Positions 18,717 through 29,400 of a stretch of DNA of 64,000 bases are shown piece after piece; positions within the stretch are counted from its first letter, which is position 1; each line of letters begins with the position of its first letter. The DNA is taken from contig NZ_RBLJ01000001.1 in the NCBI RefSeq assembly GCF_003634575.1, positions 1-64,000 on the forward strand, in the 5' to 3' direction. Under the pieces are notes generated by a model, which had not been told where the DNA came from, searched no databases, and was given only the letters and a program-made list of their open reading frames with translations. This DNA is from Photorhabdus asymbiotica (GTDB lineage: Bacteria; Pseudomonadota; Gammaproteobacteria; Enterobacterales; Enterobacteriaceae). The position numbers and the translations under genes were made by a program.

Positions 18717-19669
18717 AAAATAGAATACGTCTGGCTGGGGGGCGCTTTTATCAGAATGTTCGTCGTCTGCTTAAACGCTGTCACTATCGGCGAAGTAGTG
18801 AGGCAGCAGTTATTCCTGATGATGTGGTGCAATTTAGTTCGGTCCTCACACTGGATGCGCCGGAAAGTGAAGTGGACGCTTTGTTGCCACCGCAACAAGA
18901 GGGTGAGCAGTATCGCATGGCGGTATATCACTTTGGTTTGTTGGGAACATTTGGTGCACTGCCGTTGCGCTATACCGAATGGCTGATTGATCGGCGTTAT
19001 CGTTATGGCGATGAATCAGCTCAAGCGTTTATTGATATTTTTACCCATCGTCTGCTCAGTCTGCGTTTTCAGGCATGGCAGAAATACCGGTTATTTGTTA
19101 ATGCTGAATTGCAAAGCCGTCGGGCGTTACCTGCGGTCATTCCGGCAGTGGCTGGGCAATTTACGACGAATGAACCACAGCATATTCGTCCTGCCTGCGT
19201 TGGCTTGTTGGCAACATCTGTTCGTTCAATGATGAACTTGCAACATCTGTTGCAGCGGGAATTCAACATGCCAGTCAGTATTCAGCCGTTTAGGGGACGT
19301 TGGCAATATGCAGAGCAAATGCACTGTTGTTGTCTGGGCCGCAGTTTGCTGGGTGATAATCCGATGTTAGGTAGCGCTTATTGGGATATTCAGTCGGGAT
19401 TTCATATTCAGTTAGGACCGTTTGCAGCCCAGCAGAGCGCCGATTTTATGCCAGGAAATGAACGATACCGCAGATTGACGCAGTGGGTGTGGCAATTTGC
19501 CGGTCCGTTGCTCTCTTTCTCGTTGGAATTGCTAGTAAAGCACGATGGGCAGGGCAATATATTAAACGGCAGTCGTCGATTGGGATGGGATGGTTGTTTG
19601 GGGAATACCGGCGATACCCATATTCAACGTGTGTATCTGGGAGAATGTGTGGGTCCTTATACGGTTTGA
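18707..19669 (+). CDS. tssG: T6SS baseplate protein TssG
   Basis: This 320-residue protein is of the TssG (ImpH/VasB) family. Motifs include VYHFGLLGTFGALPLRYTEWL near residue 70, split here as FGLLG and LPLRYTE, and DIFTHRLLSLRFQAWQKYR. The C-terminus is LGWDGCLG. The ribosome binding site GGGAGG lies inside the end of tssF, implying translational coupling. Confidence 0.95.
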   Translation: MALENRIRLAGGRFYQNVRRLLKRCHYRRSSEAAVIPDDVVQFSSVLTLDAPESEVDALLPPQQEGEQYRMAVYHFGLLGTFGALPLRYTEWLIDRRYRYGDESAQAFIDIFTHRLLSLRFQAWQKYRLFVNAELQSRRALPAVIPAVAGQFTTNEPQHIRPACVGLLATSVRSMMNLQHLLQREFNMPVSIQPFRGRWQYAEQMHCCCLGRSLLGDNPMLGSAYWDIQSGFHIQLGPFAAQQSADFMPGNERYRRLTQWVWQFAGPLLSFSLELLVKHDGQGNILNGSRRLGWDGCLGNTGDTHIQRVYLGECVGPYTV

Positions 19670-19691
19670 ACAAAAAATTCAGGTGAAAAAA

Positions 19692-21698
19692 ATGCTGTTA
19701 GGGCAAAAGAATCGTTTTTTACAGGTTATCGGCAGTCTGTCAGATATTGTGGCACTGAATAAAATCAGCGGCGAAGAACACTTGTCTCGTCCTTATTCCT
19801 TTTCAGTCCAGCTCTACTCCAGTTCGGATTGGAACAAGTTAGAGCCTTATATTGGTAAACCACTGGCATTTCGTATTGGTGAAGCACCAAATCACCGGAT
19901 TGTGCATGGCATATTGACGGAATTACAGCAACAAGGTTTTGCTGATGGTCAGTTTTGTTATCAGGCACGGGTTGAACCGTGGCTCAAAATGTTGACGTTA
20001 ACCAGTAACCTGCGTGTTTATCAGCGTATCAGTGTGCCGGATATGGTGTGCGATATTTTCCGTAAACGTGGGTTCAACGATGTTGAACTGGCGTTAAAAA
20101 GCCGTTATCCGAAACTTGAATATTGCATGCAATACAAGGAATCAGATTTTGATTTTGTGACGCGCCAACTGGAACAAGCGGGTATTTTCTACTTTTTTCG
20201 CCATGAAGAAGGGCGTCATGTGTTGGTACTGGCTGATCACCCTTCGACGTTTGTTAACGCGCCTTTGGCGGTATTGCCGTATCAGTCGAAGCTCGGTAGT
20301 CAGCAAGGATACGGGCTGCGTGCCTGGCAGATTCATCGCACGATGATCCCTGGCATGGCGGAAATGAGTGGCTATAACGTTAAAAATGCCTCGACAGTCA
20401 GCGCCAGTGCTAAAGCGAATAGCGGTTATTCCATCAATCCGAAACTTTCTATCTATGACGATCGGCGTCAGGAGGAACGTAATCAGTTGGAGGCACAGGC
20501 GGCGCTGTGCATGGAACAGTGGGAATCACAGTCGCATTATGCAAATGCGGTTAATAGTTATCCCGGTTTGCAAGTTGGGCATCAATTTACGTTGAAAGGG
20601 CATGTCAGCGCTGATGGGCGTTATGCGGTGGGCAGCCAGCAATTAAAAGCGGAAAGTAACCTGGAGGAAGGAGGATTGTTGTTTTCGTCGCAGGTGACGC
20701 TGTTTCCGGCGAATAAAACGTTCCGTCCACGTCCTTCAGTTACGCGGCCCTATATTGCTGGTGTGTTGTCTGCGTTGGTTGTGGGTGCGGCATCGGAGGA
20801 GATTCATACCGATGCACAAGGGCGTATCAAAATCCAATTTCATTGGGATAAAGAGCACAAAAAAAATGATGACAGCTCTTGTTGGGTACGCGTGAGCCAG
20901 TTTTGGAATGGTGCAAAATTTGGTGCTCAATTTGTGCCACGTGTGGGTAGTGAAGTGTTGGTGAGTTTTGTTGACGGCGATCCCGATAGCCCGCTAGTGA
21001 CTGGAACGGTTTACAACGGCGTGAAGATGCCACCGTTTGCGTTGCCGGGACAAAAAACACAAAGCGGTATTGCTACCCGCAGCAGCGCAAAAGGTACGGT
21101 GGAGCAAGGGCATCAATTTTGTTTCGAAGATAAGAAAGGTGAAGAATTTATTTTGCTTCATTCACAAAAAGACCTACGTCTGAAAGTGAAAAATGATTTT
21201 TCAGCGAATATTGACCGTAATGCCTCGTGGGAAATTGCAGAGAAGCGCGATACAAAAATTAAAAAAGGCAACGATACGTTAATTCTGGGTGAAGGCAATG
21301 CTGTCACTGAGGTAAAAAAAGGCGATAAGAAGCAAACACTGGATCACGGCAATTTCACCACGACTGTCAGCGCGGGCAGTTATTCGCTGGAGGTATCCAG
21401 AGGCAGCGCCAAAATTAACGCGGGACAACACTGCACTATTACGGCCAATCAGGGAATTGAGCTGAAAGTGGGTGCCAGTAAATTGTCGATTACTCCGGCG
21501 GGGATCACCATCAAAGCGCCATCTGTCACGGTAGAAGGATCAGGGAAACTGGCATTGAAGAGCAGTGGAGTGGCGGAATTAACGGGAACTACAGTCAAAG
21601 TACAGGGCAGTGCGATGGCACAGTTAAAAGGCGGCATTGTTCAGGTGGATGCGACAGGTATTGCGATGGTGAAAGGGATCTTGACCAAGATTGGTTAA
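19692..21698 (+). CDS. vgrG: T6SS spike protein VgrG (TssI)
   Basis: The start is ATG 19692, preceded by CAGGTG, giving about 668 residues; longer in-frame starts overlap tssG. The gp27-like part has FEDVVALNK-type motifs (SDIVALNKISGEEHLSRPYSF) and LEYCMQYKESDFDFVTRQLEQ. The gp5 OB-fold follows with GRIKIQFHWD, SCWVRVSQFWNG and VGSEVLVSFVDGDPD. The C-terminal beta-helix (KGNDTLILGEGN, then repeated V-x-G-x-A units) ends at VKGILTKIG. There is no extra C-terminal effector domain, so cargo must bind separately or via PAAR. Confidence 0.95.
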   Translation: MLLGQKNRFLQVIGSLSDIVALNKISGEEHLSRPYSFSVQLYSSSDWNKLEPYIGKPLAFRIGEAPNHRIVHGILTELQQQGFADGQFCYQARVEPWLKMLTLTSNLRVYQRISVPDMVCDIFRKRGFNDVELALKSRYPKLEYCMQYKESDFDFVTRQLEQAGIFYFFRHEEGRHVLVLADHPSTFVNAPLAVLPYQSKLGSQQGYGLRAWQIHRTMIPGMAEMSGYNVKNASTVSASAKANSGYSINPKLSIYDDRRQEERNQLEAQAALCMEQWESQSHYANAVNSYPGLQVGHQFTLKGHVSADGRYAVGSQQLKAESNLEEGGLLFSSQVTLFPANKTFRPRPSVTRPYIAGVLSALVVGAASEEIHTDAQGRIKIQFHWDKEHKKNDDSSCWVRVSQFWNGAKFGAQFVPRVGSEVLVSFVDGDPDSPLVTGTVYNGVKMPPFALPGQKTQSGIATRSSAKGTVEQGHQFCFEDKKGEEFILLHSQKDLRLKVKNDFSANIDRNASWEIAEKRDTKIKKGNDTLILGEGNAVTEVKKGDKKQTLDHGNFTTTVSAGSYSLEVSRGSAKINAGQHCTITANQGIELKVGASKLSITPAGITIKAPSVTVEGSGKLALKSSGVAELTGTTVKVQGSAMAQLKGGIVQVDATGIAMVKGILTKIG

Positions 21699-21732
21699 TA
21701 GTGGAATCAACGGATAATGAGAGTTTGAAGCA

Positions 21733-22329
21733 ATGGCTAAATTACGACACTGTCAGCTTTCGTCACAAGCGGAGTTGGTATTACAGCAACACGTAGCACA
21801 TGATCAGAATCTATCGGCACTTAGTCAGGAAATGTTGTGGCAAGATGCTGTGTTCTACACCATTTTCATGTTGCCTTACACTCAGGCTCTGGAATTGGCA
21901 CTGACATTTATCTCTCGTGTTTACGAACGTGATCTGAAGCAGGAACAGCGGTTGCTGTTGCAGCAAGTGCGGCACTGGCGCGCTAATGGGGGTGACCTGT
22001 TACGTCATGAATTGTTCGATCAGGCACAGACTATAGGGTTTGATAACCCTATCTCGTGTCTGGCGCTGTCGGTTTTCTGGAGCGAAGGCAGCATGACAAC
22101 GCCGGATCTGGAAGATGTTTATCCGCAGCCGTGGCAGTCACTGGCGGCATTGGCAGATACGCTGTGCCTGATCCTGCACTTTTATGGTGAACAGCCGGAG
22201 CAGCAAGTGCTGTATGTCGAGCAGTTTTTTCAACTGGCGCAGGGGCAATTAAAGCAATTACCACCATCACAGGATCAGGGCCGCAAAAACTATCTGTACC
22301 ATGAAGCTATGTTATCAGGAGAAAAATGA
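21733..22329 (+). CDS. T6SS-associated accessory protein between vgrG and PAAR (unknown function)
   Basis: This 198-residue, largely alpha-helical acidic protein starts AKLRHCQLSSQAELVLQQHV. It has no signal peptide or membrane segment. A weak resemblance to the DUF6931-type proteins encoded beside PAAR genes is recalled but was not tested. The ATGA overlap with the PAAR gene and the position right after vgrG suggest a chaperone or adaptor for spike assembly. No catalytic motif is seen. Confidence 0.7.
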   Translation: MAKLRHCQLSSQAELVLQQHVAHDQNLSALSQEMLWQDAVFYTIFMLPYTQALELALTFISRVYERDLKQEQRLLLQQVRHWRANGGDLLRHELFDQAQTIGFDNPISCLALSVFWSEGSMTTPDLEDVYPQPWQSLAALADTLCLILHFYGEQPEQQVLYVEQFFQLAQGQLKQLPPSQDQGRKNYLYHEAMLSGEK

Positions 22330-22628
22330 TGCCAATGCCAGCTGCTCGGGTCGGAGATATGCATATTTGTCCAATGGTATCGCCTGCAGTACCTCCGGTG
22401 CCACATGTGGGTGGGCCTATTATGCCGCCAGGAGTGCCAACGGTTCTTATTGGTGGTTTGCCCGCGGCGACGATGGGGTCGTTGTTGGTGTGTGTTGGGC
22501 CACCGGATACGGTGGTAATGGGAAGTCCAACAGTGTTAATTGGCGGGCGGCCTGCGGCCAGACTTGGCGATTTGTGCGCCCATGGCGGCACGATCACGAC
22601 AGGCTATCCGTTGGTGATTATTGCCTGA
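22326..22628 (+). CDS. PAAR-repeat spike tip protein
   Basis: This 100-residue protein has PAAR features: MPAARVGDMHICPM near the start, VPTVLIGGLPAATMG, and SPTVLIGGRPAARLGDLCAHGG near the end, with His and Cys residues able to bind Zn. It sharpens the VgrG spike. It is an orphan PAAR with no fused toxin domain. It overlaps the upstream gene by 4 bases. Confidence 0.92.
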   Translation: MMPMPAARVGDMHICPMVSPAVPPVPHVGGPIMPPGVPTVLIGGLPAATMGSLLVCVGPPDTVVMGSPTVLIGGRPAARLGDLCAHGGTITTGYPLVIIA

Positions 22629-22641
22629 AAGGGAAATAAGA

Positions 22642-23739
22642 GTGAATTTAGCACAGACAGACATCGCACGTTTTTTACATCCTATCTCTGCTGATGCACC
22701 CGCGGGATGTGATATCGAATATGAACCTCTTTTTGAACAGATAAACGCTGCGCGTGAAGCAGATGAGGATCTCCCACAGGATGATGAGTGGGGATATGAA
22801 ACCCGGCAGGCTGACTGGCCTCAGGTTTCAGTGTTGTGTCAGGAAGTACTGGAAAAACACAGTAAAGACTTACAGATAGCTTGTTGGTTAACTCAGGCAC
22901 AGGGAAAGCTGTATGGTTTAGCTGGCATGGCTGGCGGTATGACATTAATTGCCAGCCTACTGGAAACCTTTTGGTCAGTACTGTATCCGCCGTTGGATAA
23001 TGAAGAGGGAAACTGTGCTGATGCCCGTCTTGGTCGGTTGAGTTGGTTGGATAAACAACTGGTAAAACAATTGGACAACCTGACACTGACGAGTGATGGT
23101 AAGTTGAGTCTGAGCGTTTGGCAGCGGGTGCAGTATTTTGAACAACGCGTTGCGGCTAATAGTGAATTACGCGCCTCCCTGATCAGTGATGGCTATTTCG
23201 GTATCGCTGAATGTGATGACAGTATTCGCGCTACGCTTGCTGAACAATTTGACCAACTATTGGCTCAGGCTGAACAAGTCAAGCAGGCATTGGAAAAACT
23301 GCACCAAATTATGGTGAACTTGATGCCAGATGCTGGCAACAGCATGAGCTTCAGCACACAACGATTACAGGAGATGATGGCATTAATCACGCGTTTTCAT
23401 GAGATTGTTGCGCCGGAAGACGCGCAACAATACCACGATGAGGAAGCGTTACCAGGAGGAAGAGCGTCAAATGGTATTAATACGACGTTGGCAGAAGATC
23501 GGTCACATCATGAAATACGCGCTATTGCCATTGGGCAGATGATCAATATCGCCAATTATTTTCGTAAGAACGAACCCACCAGCCCAGTACCCTATTTAAT
23601 GGAACGGGCAGCACGCTGGGCAAATATGGGAATAGCCGAATGGCTGGAGGAAATGATGGAAGATAATACCTCAGCGCTACAGGACATTATGCGCGTGATA
23701 AAAGGACCAGATAAAAATAGAGAGCAAGATGAAGAATAA
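22642..23739 (+). CDS. tssA: T6SS protein TssA (ImpA N-terminal domain)
   Basis: A GTG start at 22642, preceded by AAGGGAAATAAG, is preferred over the upstream in-frame TTG. The product is about 365 residues. The ImpA_N domain is at the start, with PISADAPAGCDIEYEPLFEQI and LAGMAGGMTLIASLLETFW, and WSVLYPPLDNEEGN nearby. TssA acts as a cap or priming factor for sheath and tube assembly. It overlaps tssJ by 11 bases. Confidence 0.92.
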   Translation: MNLAQTDIARFLHPISADAPAGCDIEYEPLFEQINAAREADEDLPQDDEWGYETRQADWPQVSVLCQEVLEKHSKDLQIACWLTQAQGKLYGLAGMAGGMTLIASLLETFWSVLYPPLDNEEGNCADARLGRLSWLDKQLVKQLDNLTLTSDGKLSLSVWQRVQYFEQRVAANSELRASLISDGYFGIAECDDSIRATLAEQFDQLLAQAEQVKQALEKLHQIMVNLMPDAGNSMSFSTQRLQEMMALITRFHEIVAPEDAQQYHDEEALPGGRASNGINTTLAEDRSHHEIRAIAIGQMINIANYFRKNEPTSPVPYLMERAARWANMGIAEWLEEMMEDNTSALQDIMRVIKGPDKNREQDEE

Positions 23740-24388
23740 GACGAATTTTTATAATGTTATTAAACGTAGTTTCTCAGTATTACTAATAATTTTTTTAATC
23801 AATGGTTGCAGTGATTCAATTTCTAATAATGAAAAACGATTACAGGCAATTGAACAAGCCAGACCTGTTTATGCTAATAATGCCATTCGTTTAAAAATGA
23901 CGGCTGATCCGCAGCTGAACGTTTTTAATAATATGCCCAATAGTTGTACGATATTAATTGCTCAGGCGGAGAAACGTGAACAATTGGATAAATTACTGGC
24001 TAATCCCACGCTATTACGTAATTTATTTGCTGGCACGGGTGCAACCGAAAATATATTACAGCTTGATAATTATGTGATGATGCCGGGGCAATCTGTATCT
24101 TTACATATTGATAGAGCGGAACAGGCACGTTATATCGCGCTGATTGCCGGTTATTATCCCGCCCCAGATAGTGCACATGTGCGGGTATTATCGTTACCGT
24201 TACGTCTTGAACAACGCGGTTGGTGGAATAAATCCTGGAATGCTGAGTTTGTTCCTATGAATATTGATTTAATGCTGGGGCGTTATGCCATTACCCGGAG
24301 TAATGTCTCTGCGGGTAATGCGGGGGATGAGGTGATTTTCCCTGAGCAGACAGCTGAATCTGATAATCGGAATTTGTTAAGGAAGTAA
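23729..24388 (+). CDS. tssJ: T6SS outer-membrane lipoprotein TssJ
   Basis: This 219-residue protein has an N-terminal hydrophobic signal and the lipobox LINGC at about residues 23-27. The body has the TssJ core, with RLKMTADPQLN, a PNSCTILIAQ segment and MMPGQSVSLHID. TssJ anchors TssM in the envelope complex. The gene starts inside the end of tssA. Confidence 0.92.
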   Translation: MKNKTNFYNVIKRSFSVLLIIFLINGCSDSISNNEKRLQAIEQARPVYANNAIRLKMTADPQLNVFNNMPNSCTILIAQAEKREQLDKLLANPTLLRNLFAGTGATENILQLDNYVMMPGQSVSLHIDRAEQARYIALIAGYYPAPDSAHVRVLSLPLRLEQRGWWNKSWNAEFVPMNIDLMLGRYAITRSNVSAGNAGDEVIFPEQTAESDNRNLLRK

Positions 24389-24393
24389 CCGCC

Positions 24394-25791
24394 ATGTTTG
24401 AACATAAACCGATGTATTGGTATTCAGGATTGTATTTACAACCACAACATTTTCAGGCGCATGAATTGCAACATGAATATTGGCAAGGACGTTATCAATT
24501 ATTGACTCAACCTTATGCTTTCGGTGTTGTGAGGTTGGTGTTCAATCTGGCCGCGCTGAGTGATGAAGTACTCAGTATTCATAAAGCCGTGTTCGTTTTT
24601 CCGGATGGCTGTTATGTGGATTGTGATGTGAATGGTGTGCTCAGTGCTCGCTCACTGCGCAACTGTTGGCCGGAACGTGAAAAACCACAGCGCATTTATG
24701 TTGGCCTGCGGACGTTTAACCATAACCAGAGTAATGTCACCGGTGTCGTGGATGCTGACAGTGTAGGTAATATCACTAGCCGTTGGGTGACATGGCCGCA
24801 AGAGCAACGGATGCGGGATGCGTTTGGTGAGGGACCAGAGGCAGAAGTGCAGCAACTCACTTATAACTTACGTTTTTTTCTACATGATGAAATTGCACAG
24901 GCAACGGGTTATACATTGTTACCTGTGGGTCAACTGCATTGTACTAGTGATGGCATTGAACTGGATAACCGCTACTTGCCGCCCTGTTTGACGTTATACG
25001 CTGTGTCACAACTGGGACAGCGTATTGATCAACTTTGTCAGGAATTGACAGGACGTGTCCATCAACTGGAAGAGCTAAAGCGCCCGCAAACATTGGAAGC
25101 GGAAGTTTATACTCAGGAAAAAAGTACATTATTGCTGACATTGCGTACTCTGGTGCGTTATGTCGTGCAGTTGCATCACTGCCAGGAGACGCGTGATGTT
25201 CATCCTTTGCAGATTTTTGGGCTATTGCGTCAACTGATCAGTGAGCTTTCCTGTTTTACCGACCGTTGCTCTTTTTTAGGGGAATGGAACGGACGAGAGG
25301 AGACGTTGGAGAAATATCAGCATCAGGATTTAGCTTTGACGTTCAATAGCTGTGAACGAACCATTATCGACCTGCTCAATGCACTGGTATTGGAACCGAA
25401 CACGGTGATCCCGCTGCAACAGGAATGCAATGGTTATTATCATGCAGCGTTCAACGTAACAGGCGCAAGTGAACAGCAACGGATCTATTTGGTGCTGCGC
25501 TCTGACAACTTAACTGACAGCGAACGTGAAATTCCTGATGATCGTTTAATTAAGCTGGCGGCAGCGGAACAGATTGACGGCATTATTAATCGCGCTTTAC
25601 CTGGAGTGCGCTTGTATTACCAGGAGATTGCCCCCCATGGTTTACCTAACCGAATGAATACTCATTATTTCCGGGTAGAAAATCGGGGAACGCTGTGGCG
25701 GCAGGTAGAAGATAGCGAACGCGTAGCGGTGCACTGGGCTGATGCGCCAGACGATTTACAGATAGAAATCGTTATAGTGAGAGTGTCGTGA
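24394..25791 (+). CDS. tssK: T6SS baseplate-membrane connector TssK
   Basis: This 465-residue protein starts FEHKPMYWYSGLYLQPQHFQ, matching the TssK signature in which W-x-x-G-x-x-L-x-PQHFQ is diagnostic. It also has a middle helical coil (QRIDQLCQELTGRVHQLEEL) and the C-terminal domain. TssK links the baseplate to the TssLM inner-membrane complex. It is separated from tssJ by 5 bases. Confidence 0.95.
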   Translation: MFEHKPMYWYSGLYLQPQHFQAHELQHEYWQGRYQLLTQPYAFGVVRLVFNLAALSDEVLSIHKAVFVFPDGCYVDCDVNGVLSARSLRNCWPEREKPQRIYVGLRTFNHNQSNVTGVVDADSVGNITSRWVTWPQEQRMRDAFGEGPEAEVQQLTYNLRFFLHDEIAQATGYTLLPVGQLHCTSDGIELDNRYLPPCLTLYAVSQLGQRIDQLCQELTGRVHQLEELKRPQTLEAEVYTQEKSTLLLTLRTLVRYVVQLHHCQETRDVHPLQIFGLLRQLISELSCFTDRCSFLGEWNGREETLEKYQHQDLALTFNSCERTIIDLLNALVLEPNTVIPLQQECNGYYHAAFNVTGASEQQRIYLVLRSDNLTDSEREIPDDRLIKLAAAEQIDGIINRALPGVRLYYQEIAPHGLPNRMNTHYFRVENRGTLWRQVEDSERVAVHWADAPDDLQIEIVIVRVS

Positions 25792-26411
25792 TGCGCTTAT
25801 TGGATTGTTACATTCCGGTATTTACCTGTGTGTTGCGTATGATCCAGCAACAGGTGAATCAAGCCGAAGAGCTACGGCAAACATTGTTAGCCGCGTTGAC
25901 GCAGGCGCAGAATGAAGCGCAACGGTATGGTTATGGATTGCAAGATATTGAAGAGGCGAATTTCGCAGTGGTGGTTTGGGCCGACGAAGCTATTTTATGC
26001 GCAGGTCAGAAAGAATTGCATGTTTGGCGGCAGTCATCATTGCAGGCGCAGCTTTATAATGCTGAACTTGGCGGAAATACCTTTTTTGATCGTCTGGCAG
26101 CGTTATCCCCGGATAATTATCAAGTTCGATTGGTTTATGTTTTTTGCTTGCTTTCTGGATTTTATGGACGTTATGGCAGACGTGATAATTTGGAATTGCA
26201 CAATATTATCCAACAAGAATTAGATAATTTTCCTGATACTTTGCGTCGTTATATTGCCACAAAAAATCACAGGATCATGAACACGGGCGATAATATTCTG
26301 GAAAATAAACGACCTAATAATAAATGGCGTAGGAAGTTAATATTATTAATATTGTCGCTTATCTCAATTTATATTTTTATCACAGTTTACTTATTGAATA
26401 TTAGCCGATAA
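25791..26411 (+). CDS. tssL: T6SS inner-membrane protein TssL (DotU/IcmH)
   Basis: The ATG at 25791 shares one base with the tssK stop (TGATG); a GTG one codon upstream is possible. The product is about 206 residues. The DotU domain has IEEANFAVVVWADEAIL and FFDRLAALS, with FCLLSGFYGRYG after it. A single C-terminal membrane anchor (LILLILSLISIYIFITVYLL) follows. There is no peptidoglycan-binding extension. Confidence 0.94.
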   Translation: MRLLDCYIPVFTCVLRMIQQQVNQAEELRQTLLAALTQAQNEAQRYGYGLQDIEEANFAVVVWADEAILCAGQKELHVWRQSSLQAQLYNAELGGNTFFDRLAALSPDNYQVRLVYVFCLLSGFYGRYGRRDNLELHNIIQQELDNFPDTLRRYIATKNHRIMNTGDNILENKRPNNKWRRKLILLILSLISIYIFITVYLLNISR

Positions 26412-26426
26412 AGTCGGAAATTAAAC

Positions 26427-29400
26427 ATGAAAAAGTTATTTTATGCCATTGGCTGGCTCAGCGTGATGGTTATCCTTTTGTTACTCAGTTTAATCATTGC
26501 TGTGGCGTTTTCATGGCCAACAATCGGTGGTCTGATATTATTTCTTTGTTTATTGCTGTTGTTATTATTGCTGCGTGGTGCGATGGCATTAATACCGCAG
26601 ATAACGAATAAGGTGAGTCGGATAAATAAGTTCTGGCGACAGGGAAATAATCGTCTGGAATATTTACTGTATCAGCATTGGTGGTGGGGAGGACGTTTAC
26701 AAAGTTGGCGTCGATTTCGTTCATGGTTACAACGTAACGGTTCTGTTCCTCCATGGTTTCTAGTGGTGGGAGAACTCAATAGCGGCAAACAGTCATTGTT
26801 AGCACGCAGTAATGTGGTGCCTATGACAGGGAGAAATTTGACATCGTTTTCGGAGAATACCTTTACTTGCCGTTGGTGGTTTTTCCGTCGGGCGATGTAC
26901 ATGGTAGTTTCTGGTCGTTATACCGAGGGCCAATCCTTGTACCGGCAAGCGTGGTTGCGTCTGATACGTTGGATCGCACAGGTGCGTAACCCTGCGGGTG
27001 TACTCGTTTGTCTGTCGGCAGAGCAGTTGCTAAACAGTGACAATAGAGCGCTCTATACCATGGCGCGTAATGTACGTGCGCAGTTGGAACCGTTGCAGAT
27101 ACGTTTGGAACGTCGTTTACCAATCTGGTTAATTCTGACACACAGTGAAGCATTGCCGGGGTTCAGCCGTTGGTGTTCGCAATTGTCGGTAGAGCAGCGT
27201 GCTGACTTACTGGGTAGTTTTATTGATCAACATACAGATGGCAATGTCACTGATGTGCTGGATAAGAGTATACTCACGATTGTTGATACTCTGAAAATGA
27301 TGCGCCTTAAATTGCTCAATCAGCAACGGCAGCAACCACAAGCAGAAGTGTTGGCGTTACCGGAAACTGTTGCCCAATTGAAACCCGCATTGGACTATTA
27401 CCTAAACGCATTATTCGAGCGTGATCATTATCTGGAACATGGTCTGTTACGCGGCGTATTTTTTACTGCGGAACATCAAACAGAATTGCAGCAAACCGAA
27501 GGCGTTTTTAGTCACCGTTTGTTGGGAGAATATCTGCCTAACCAGATTCGACGTAGTGATTCTGTTTTGCTAACCGGTTGGCGAACATTGACCAAACGTG
27601 CGTTGATTAGTGTGTTTAGCTTGATGATTGTATACGGTGCAGGTAGCGCATTGGTTAATACCTGGCATGGCGTCACGCAACTTGAGAATATCCATGAAAC
27701 CAGTCCACTTGAGCGGAGCTACTTGCGCTATCAATATGTTGAGCAATGGTTACAGCAAACAGTGTCATACCTGCTTTTTTATCCTGTCACCTATACGCTG
27801 GAACAGCGTATGGAGCAGGAATACCAGCAGCAGGTTCCAGTTGATGTGTTCAATCCTGAGTCGATAGCCACACGTTTGCTAATGCGTTTCAGGGAGGCTG
27901 AAACACCGCAAAAACGACTGTTGGTTTTACATTGGTCGCGCTTTATCAATATCGAGCAGGCAATGGCGCGTGGTGCTTCACTGGAAACTTTACAACACAT
28001 GCCTGCTTATTCTGCCTCACTATTAAGCGGTAAAGATGATCCTCTACGGCCAGATCAGCGGGTAGCATTGCGTTTAGCACAATATCGTCAAGGCAACGCA
28101 CAGCAAGCCTTCGATCAATGGCGGGATACATTGCAGACATTATTGGAAGATTCCAGTGATTGGCAGTGGCTTTTGGCGGATGAACAACCGACTGGAACGC
28201 ATTCGCTAACGTTGGCGGATTTCTGGCCGCTGGCGGAAGGTGATGTTGCTAAGGTTAACGCGCGTATTCGTGGCATTTATACTCGCGCAGGTGAGCGGGA
28301 TATTCAGGCTACCTTGAATGAGTTGGCACAGGCTCTTGACCGACCGGCACGCTTTTCTCCTTTGCAGCGCTCATTCTGTCAACAATATCAGAACCAGCGT
28401 CAGTCAGAGTGGTTGGCATTTGCTCAAGCAATGCCACAAGCGGAAGGATTAGTACGTGGTAAGAAAAACTGGCAAACGTTGGTATTAGCAACCGGCCAGT
28501 TTGGCAGTCCTTATATTGTTTTTCTGTCACGACTGGAGAATGACCTGTCTACGGTGAAGCAGGAAGATCAGCAGCTTTGGTTACAGACGCAACAGCGTTT
28601 ATGGCAACTGCATGGCTATATACAAAAAGGCAGCATGATGCAGCGTGTCTCGCTGGGAAATATTTCCTTGCGCCAACGCATAATGTCATGGCTTGGCATT
28701 TCACCGCAGATCTCTGTGCGGTTGGATGACAATGCATTAACGCGCTATCGCGATTACCGGCAGGCCATACAGTTGAATAGTCAACGTGAATTGCTCAGTG
28801 ACATGGAAACGGAATCGTTAGTCAAAAATGCGTTGAGTGATGGGAAAGGGGAACTAAATGATAACGGTTTACGTACATTGTTTAATCGCTTCGCATTGTG
28901 GCGTCATGAAACGGAAAGCAAGAATGCCGGAGTAAATGAAACCTTGTGGCGGCTCTATCAGGGTGATGCTCATTTGGTACTGCGTTATGCCTTCTTAAGT
29001 GCTGCCAGCCGCTTGCAAACACAGTGGGAAAGTAAAGTGATCTGGCCGATGGAAAAATTAGGCGGACAGACGCTGTTGGATGGTCGGGAATTGAATGCAC
29101 GGTTGTATGAATACAGCAATGCATTTGTACGGGATACGGCAGATTATGCGCTGGATATTCGTCCTGAAGGCATTAATCGCCAAGAAATTGAAGGTGTGTC
29201 CTTTCCGTTTAACGACAATTTTATGTTCTATATCAATAATTTGATTCAACCGAATAACATGCTGTCATCTACATCTGATATTCGTCGCCGTTTGCAAGAG
29301 AAGCTCGCTTTGTTGGAAAGCGAACGTGAATTGGCTGCGGTACAGCAGGAACCGGAACAAGAGCAATCAGCAGAAGTGGTGATTACCAGTCAGCCTGCGA

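Noticed and set aside
19692-21698. Effector-fused (evolved) VgrG
   Set aside because: The protein ends right after the beta-helix repeats at a normal length, with no additional domain.
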